From JAWPNA01 sp045402695 (GTDB taxonomy: Bacteria > Acidobacteriota > Polarisedimenticolia > JACPZX01 > DASXTC01): a stretch of DNA of 16,012 nucleotides. The notes beneath the pieces are model-generated. The model made no database searches. It saw nothing but the letters and a program-made list of their open reading frames with translations, and had not been told where the DNA came from. Within the stretch, counting starts at the first letter, position 1. Every line of letters starts with the position of its first letter. Where the stretch lies: the NCBI GenBank assembly GCA_045402695.1, contig JAWPNA010000330.1:1-16012 (forward strand), written 5' to 3'. This document shows positions 14,162 through 16,012 of the stretch, in pieces. Both the position numbers and the translations under genes were made by a program.

Positions 14162-14444
14162 CTGAAAGATCGCCGCTGCTCGCTCCCTCAGATCACGCAG
14201 CCTCGGAATCGTTGTTTGATCGGATCAACATGCACGTGGGGGCTTCTGCCGTCGCGTACCGGAGCATTTCGTCCGAAGATGGGGGGAAATCGTCGGAGGC
14301 GATCCGCCTTTGCGTCATCGCCGCGCGCACGACCGCTTCCTGAAGGTGGCTCACACGCTCGCGGGCCTGGCCGGATCGGAGCGGATCCTGAAACAGCATC
14401 TGAGGGAGGCGATCCAGTACCGGGGGCTGGACCCGAAGCACTGA
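14162..14444 (+). pseudogene. comM: comM (YifB, Mg-chelatase-like AAA+ ATPase) C-terminal remnant, frameshifted and internally deleted
   Basis: Three adjoining pieces in three frames match successive parts of ComM, an AAA+ helicase-like protein used in natural transformation. Piece A (14162-14211) reads D-R-R-C-S-L-P-Q-I, like the Cys-rich C-x-C-[ST]-P-x-Q-I segment. Piece B (14212-14328) reads L-F-D-R-I-N-M-H-V-G, V-A-Y-R and G-G-K-S-S-E-A-I-R through I-A-A-R, matching L-L-D-R-I-D-x-H-V and G-E-S-S-x-x-I-R. Piece C (about 14322-14444) reads R-A-H-D-R-F-L-K-V-A-H-T-L-A-G-L-A and E-A-I-Q-Y-R-G-L-D, the family C-terminus, with a TGA at 14442-14444. About 45-50 residues expected between B and C are missing, at a GCGCGC-rich join. 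The first two thirds of the gene, including the ATPase site, are absent. It is non-functional here; an intact copy may exist elsewhere. Confidence 0.82.
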
Positions 14445-14512
14445 GGCAGCCAGAGCGTGGTAAGACAGCCGACGACAGCATGATCTCGGCCAACATCGGC
14501 CAAGGGAATCCG

Positions 14513-16012
14513 CTAATCGTCGAGGACTCGTATCGGCAGGACGATTGCTTGGATGCCGTTGAAATGCAGATGTCGCTGAAGGTCCAGGGCCGTCTCATTG
14601 TGAAGAAGTCCCTGGAGCTCTCCTTCCTCCCTGAAGAGGAGCTTTCCCATGAAGACGATGGAGCGCGGGTACTCGTGGACGAGATCCTGACAGAGCTCCT
14701 CCAGCGCCGGGACCGCCTCGGTTGCCAGCGTCATCCGATAGCTGGCTCGAAGTCCGTGCGAGGCGGCCCAGGCGACGTACCGCTTCAGATCCCGCTCCGT
14801 GGCTTCCTTGAGCCGGTCAACCTCTCCGGCGCCCTTGAAGACGCCGGAATCGAGGACGGCTGCGGACACGAAGATGAAGTTCTTGAAGTGGCCGGGGAAT
14901 AGCTGGTGCACGCCAAGCACCTGGTGGAGCCCGAAGCCGGAGAACGAGCTGACACAGATGATGGCCGTCGGGGCCTTGCAATCAAGCTGATTGGTGGCCG
15001 GTGCGACCGGGCGCTCCTCCGGGAGCGGTTGTTCGATCAGAACATCATCCAGGCGTTGCAGCCTGCGGCGCACCTCGTGATAGTGGAAGCGCACGGCGTG
15101 CGAGAGAGCGATGACGGCACAGGTTATGGCAAGCGTGATCCAGCCGCCCTCGAGGAACTTCTCGTAGATCGTGACGGTCAGGATCGTGACGCACATCACG
15201 AGGCCCGTTCCGTGGATTGCGAGCTGTCGCCGCCAGCGCGGTTCTTTCGTCCGCGTCTTGATCCAGTGGCGTGCCATGCCGAGTTCCGTGAGCGAGAATG
15301 TGATGAAGACGTTGATCGCGTACATGACGACAAGCGTGCCGACACTCCCGCCGGTGTAGAGAAGCGCCGCCGCTGCCGCGAGGCCCATCATCAGGACGCC
15401 GTTCTGGACGACGAGCCGTTCGGAGAGCTGGGCGAACCGGTGGGGCATCCACGAGTCCAGGGCCATGTTCGCGAGAACCCTTGGGCCGTCGAGAAAACCC
15501 GCCTGCGCCGCCACGAAGAGCAAGGCGGCTTCCGCGAGCAGGCTGACGATCACGAGGGCTGAGCCTGTCGCCACACCGCCGAGCTCCCAGGAGCCGAACA
15601 GGTTCGAGAGAAGCACGGAGTTCATCGTGCGTCCGGGCAGTGGCTCCGCGCCAATGAGGAGGTAGCCGAGGAGGATGCCGCCGGCCGTGAAGGCCAGCGA
15701 GAAGGCCATGAGAGCCATCGTTCGCCGGGCCGTCTGGACCCGTGGTTCCCGCAATGTCGCCACACCGTTCGAAACGGCCTCGATTCCAGTGTAGGTCCCG
15801 CCGCCGAGCGAGTAGGCGCGAAGAAGGATCAGGAGCACCGGACCCCAGCCCAGGGTGGCGACCGAGGACCGGAGGTCGGCGGCGGCGTCGCGGACCACCC
15901 CGGGGATCGCCGGAGCGTGGCTCACGAGCGCATAGAGGATGGCGAAAACGTGGGTCACGATGAACAGCAGGAAGACTGGAGCGAGGATCGTCACCGACTC
16001 CTTCACGCCACG
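14513..16012 (-). CDS. APC-superfamily permease, KimA-like (5' end outside window)
   Basis: The frame runs off the right edge, so the 499 residues seen are the C-terminal part. The GTG at 16006 is not the start, because R-G-V-K-E-S at the edge matches an internal loop of these transporters. About eight hydrophobic helices are visible, with Y-S-L-G-G-G-T-Y-T-G-I-E-A-V-S-N and D-G-P-R-V-L-A-N-M-A-L-D. These resemble the KimA (YdaO) branch of the KUP potassium transporters (compare F-S-S-G-C-S-A-L-T-G-V-E-A-I-S-N) more than amino-acid exchangers. After the last helix a soluble domain of about 150 residues follows (I-I-C-V-S-S-F-S-G-F-G-L onward), in the position where KimA has a cytosolic regulatory domain. 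Substrate is therefore probably K+, but amino acids are not excluded. The gene ends with TAG at 14513-14515, 68 bp from the comM remnant and convergent with it. Confidence 0.85.
   Translation of the reverse strand, partial: RGVKESVTILAPVFLLFIVTHVFAILYALVSHAPAIPGVVRDAAADLRSSVATLGWGPVLLILLRAYSLGGGTYTGIEAVSNGVATLREPRVQTARRTMALMAFSLAFTAGGILLGYLLIGAEPLPGRTMNSVLLSNLFGSWELGGVATGSALVIVSLLAEAALLFVAAQAGFLDGPRVLANMALDSWMPHRFAQLSERLVVQNGVLMMGLAAAAALLYTGGSVGTLVVMYAINVFITFSLTELGMARHWIKTRTKEPRWRRQLAIHGTGLVMCVTILTVTIYEKFLEGGWITLAITCAVIALSHAVRFHYHEVRRRLQRLDDVLIEQPLPEERPVAPATNQLDCKAPTAIICVSSFSGFGLHQVLGVHQLFPGHFKNFIFVSAAVLDSGVFKGAGEVDRLKEATERDLKRYVAWAASHGLRASYRMTLATEAVPALEELCQDLVHEYPRSIVFMGKLLFREEGELQGLLHNETALDLQRHLHFNGIQAIVLPIRVLDD

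Noticed and set aside
14021..14902. 293-codon plus-strand frame crossing the comM remnant and the permease gene
   Set aside because: It reads through three unrelated segments, including antisense of the permease; only short parts coincide with piece A of comM.

Overview
The window is GC-rich bacterial DNA with dense coding and spacers of varied length. The gene content (Cys-rich 'DG-x-x-C-T' repeats, kelch proteins with a helical N-terminal domain, stacked-PAS kinases, 3-hydroxyacyl-CoA dehydrogenase and crotonase genes) suggests an environmental Acidobacteriota- or Myxococcota-like organism. That placement is inference from gene style only, since no rRNA or marker gene is present.

Region 1 (1-3036, + strand) holds the C-terminal end of a secreted Cys-rich protein, then a secreted seven-blade kelch protein with an unassigned helical N-terminal domain and a C-terminal beta-sandwich-like domain. 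Two hairpins (3051-3171) separate it from a converging gene.

Region 2 (3193-8407) is a CoA-thioester and aldehyde catabolic block. A 3-hydroxyacyl-CoA dehydrogenase on the minus strand is divergent from a tight plus-strand operon: aldehyde dehydrogenase, enoyl-CoA hydratase, a second crotonase resembling cyclohexadienecarbonyl-CoA hydratases, and a medium-chain dehydrogenase/reductase (MDR) with a structural but no evident catalytic zinc site. Together they could hydrate, oxidise and reduce an acyl-CoA intermediate and oxidise an aldehyde. The substrate cannot be read from the window.

Region 3 (8408-13563) is a signalling block. After 530 bp without a convincing gene, which contains nested inverted repeats, comes a soluble three-PAS histidine kinase overlapping an Rcp1-type single-domain response regulator. 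A second 490-bp gap contains a good sigma70-type promoter, followed by a REC-GGDEF-EAL protein for cyclic-di-GMP turnover.

Region 4 (13564-14512) is a graveyard. A 5'-truncated group II intron (maturase end of the reverse transcriptase, domain V, domain VI) is followed by a badly degraded comM gene fragment in three reading frames with an internal deletion. Neither would be found by ordinary ORF calling.

Region 5 (14513-16012, minus strand) is the C-terminal two thirds of an APC-superfamily permease resembling KimA-type potassium transporters, with a soluble C-terminal domain; its start lies beyond the window.

I see no CRISPR array, tRNA, rRNA, defence island or clearly new multi-gene system. 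The most notable points are the hidden intron/comM remnants, the kelch protein architecture with its two-blade periodicity, and the nested inverted repeats at 8551-8633.
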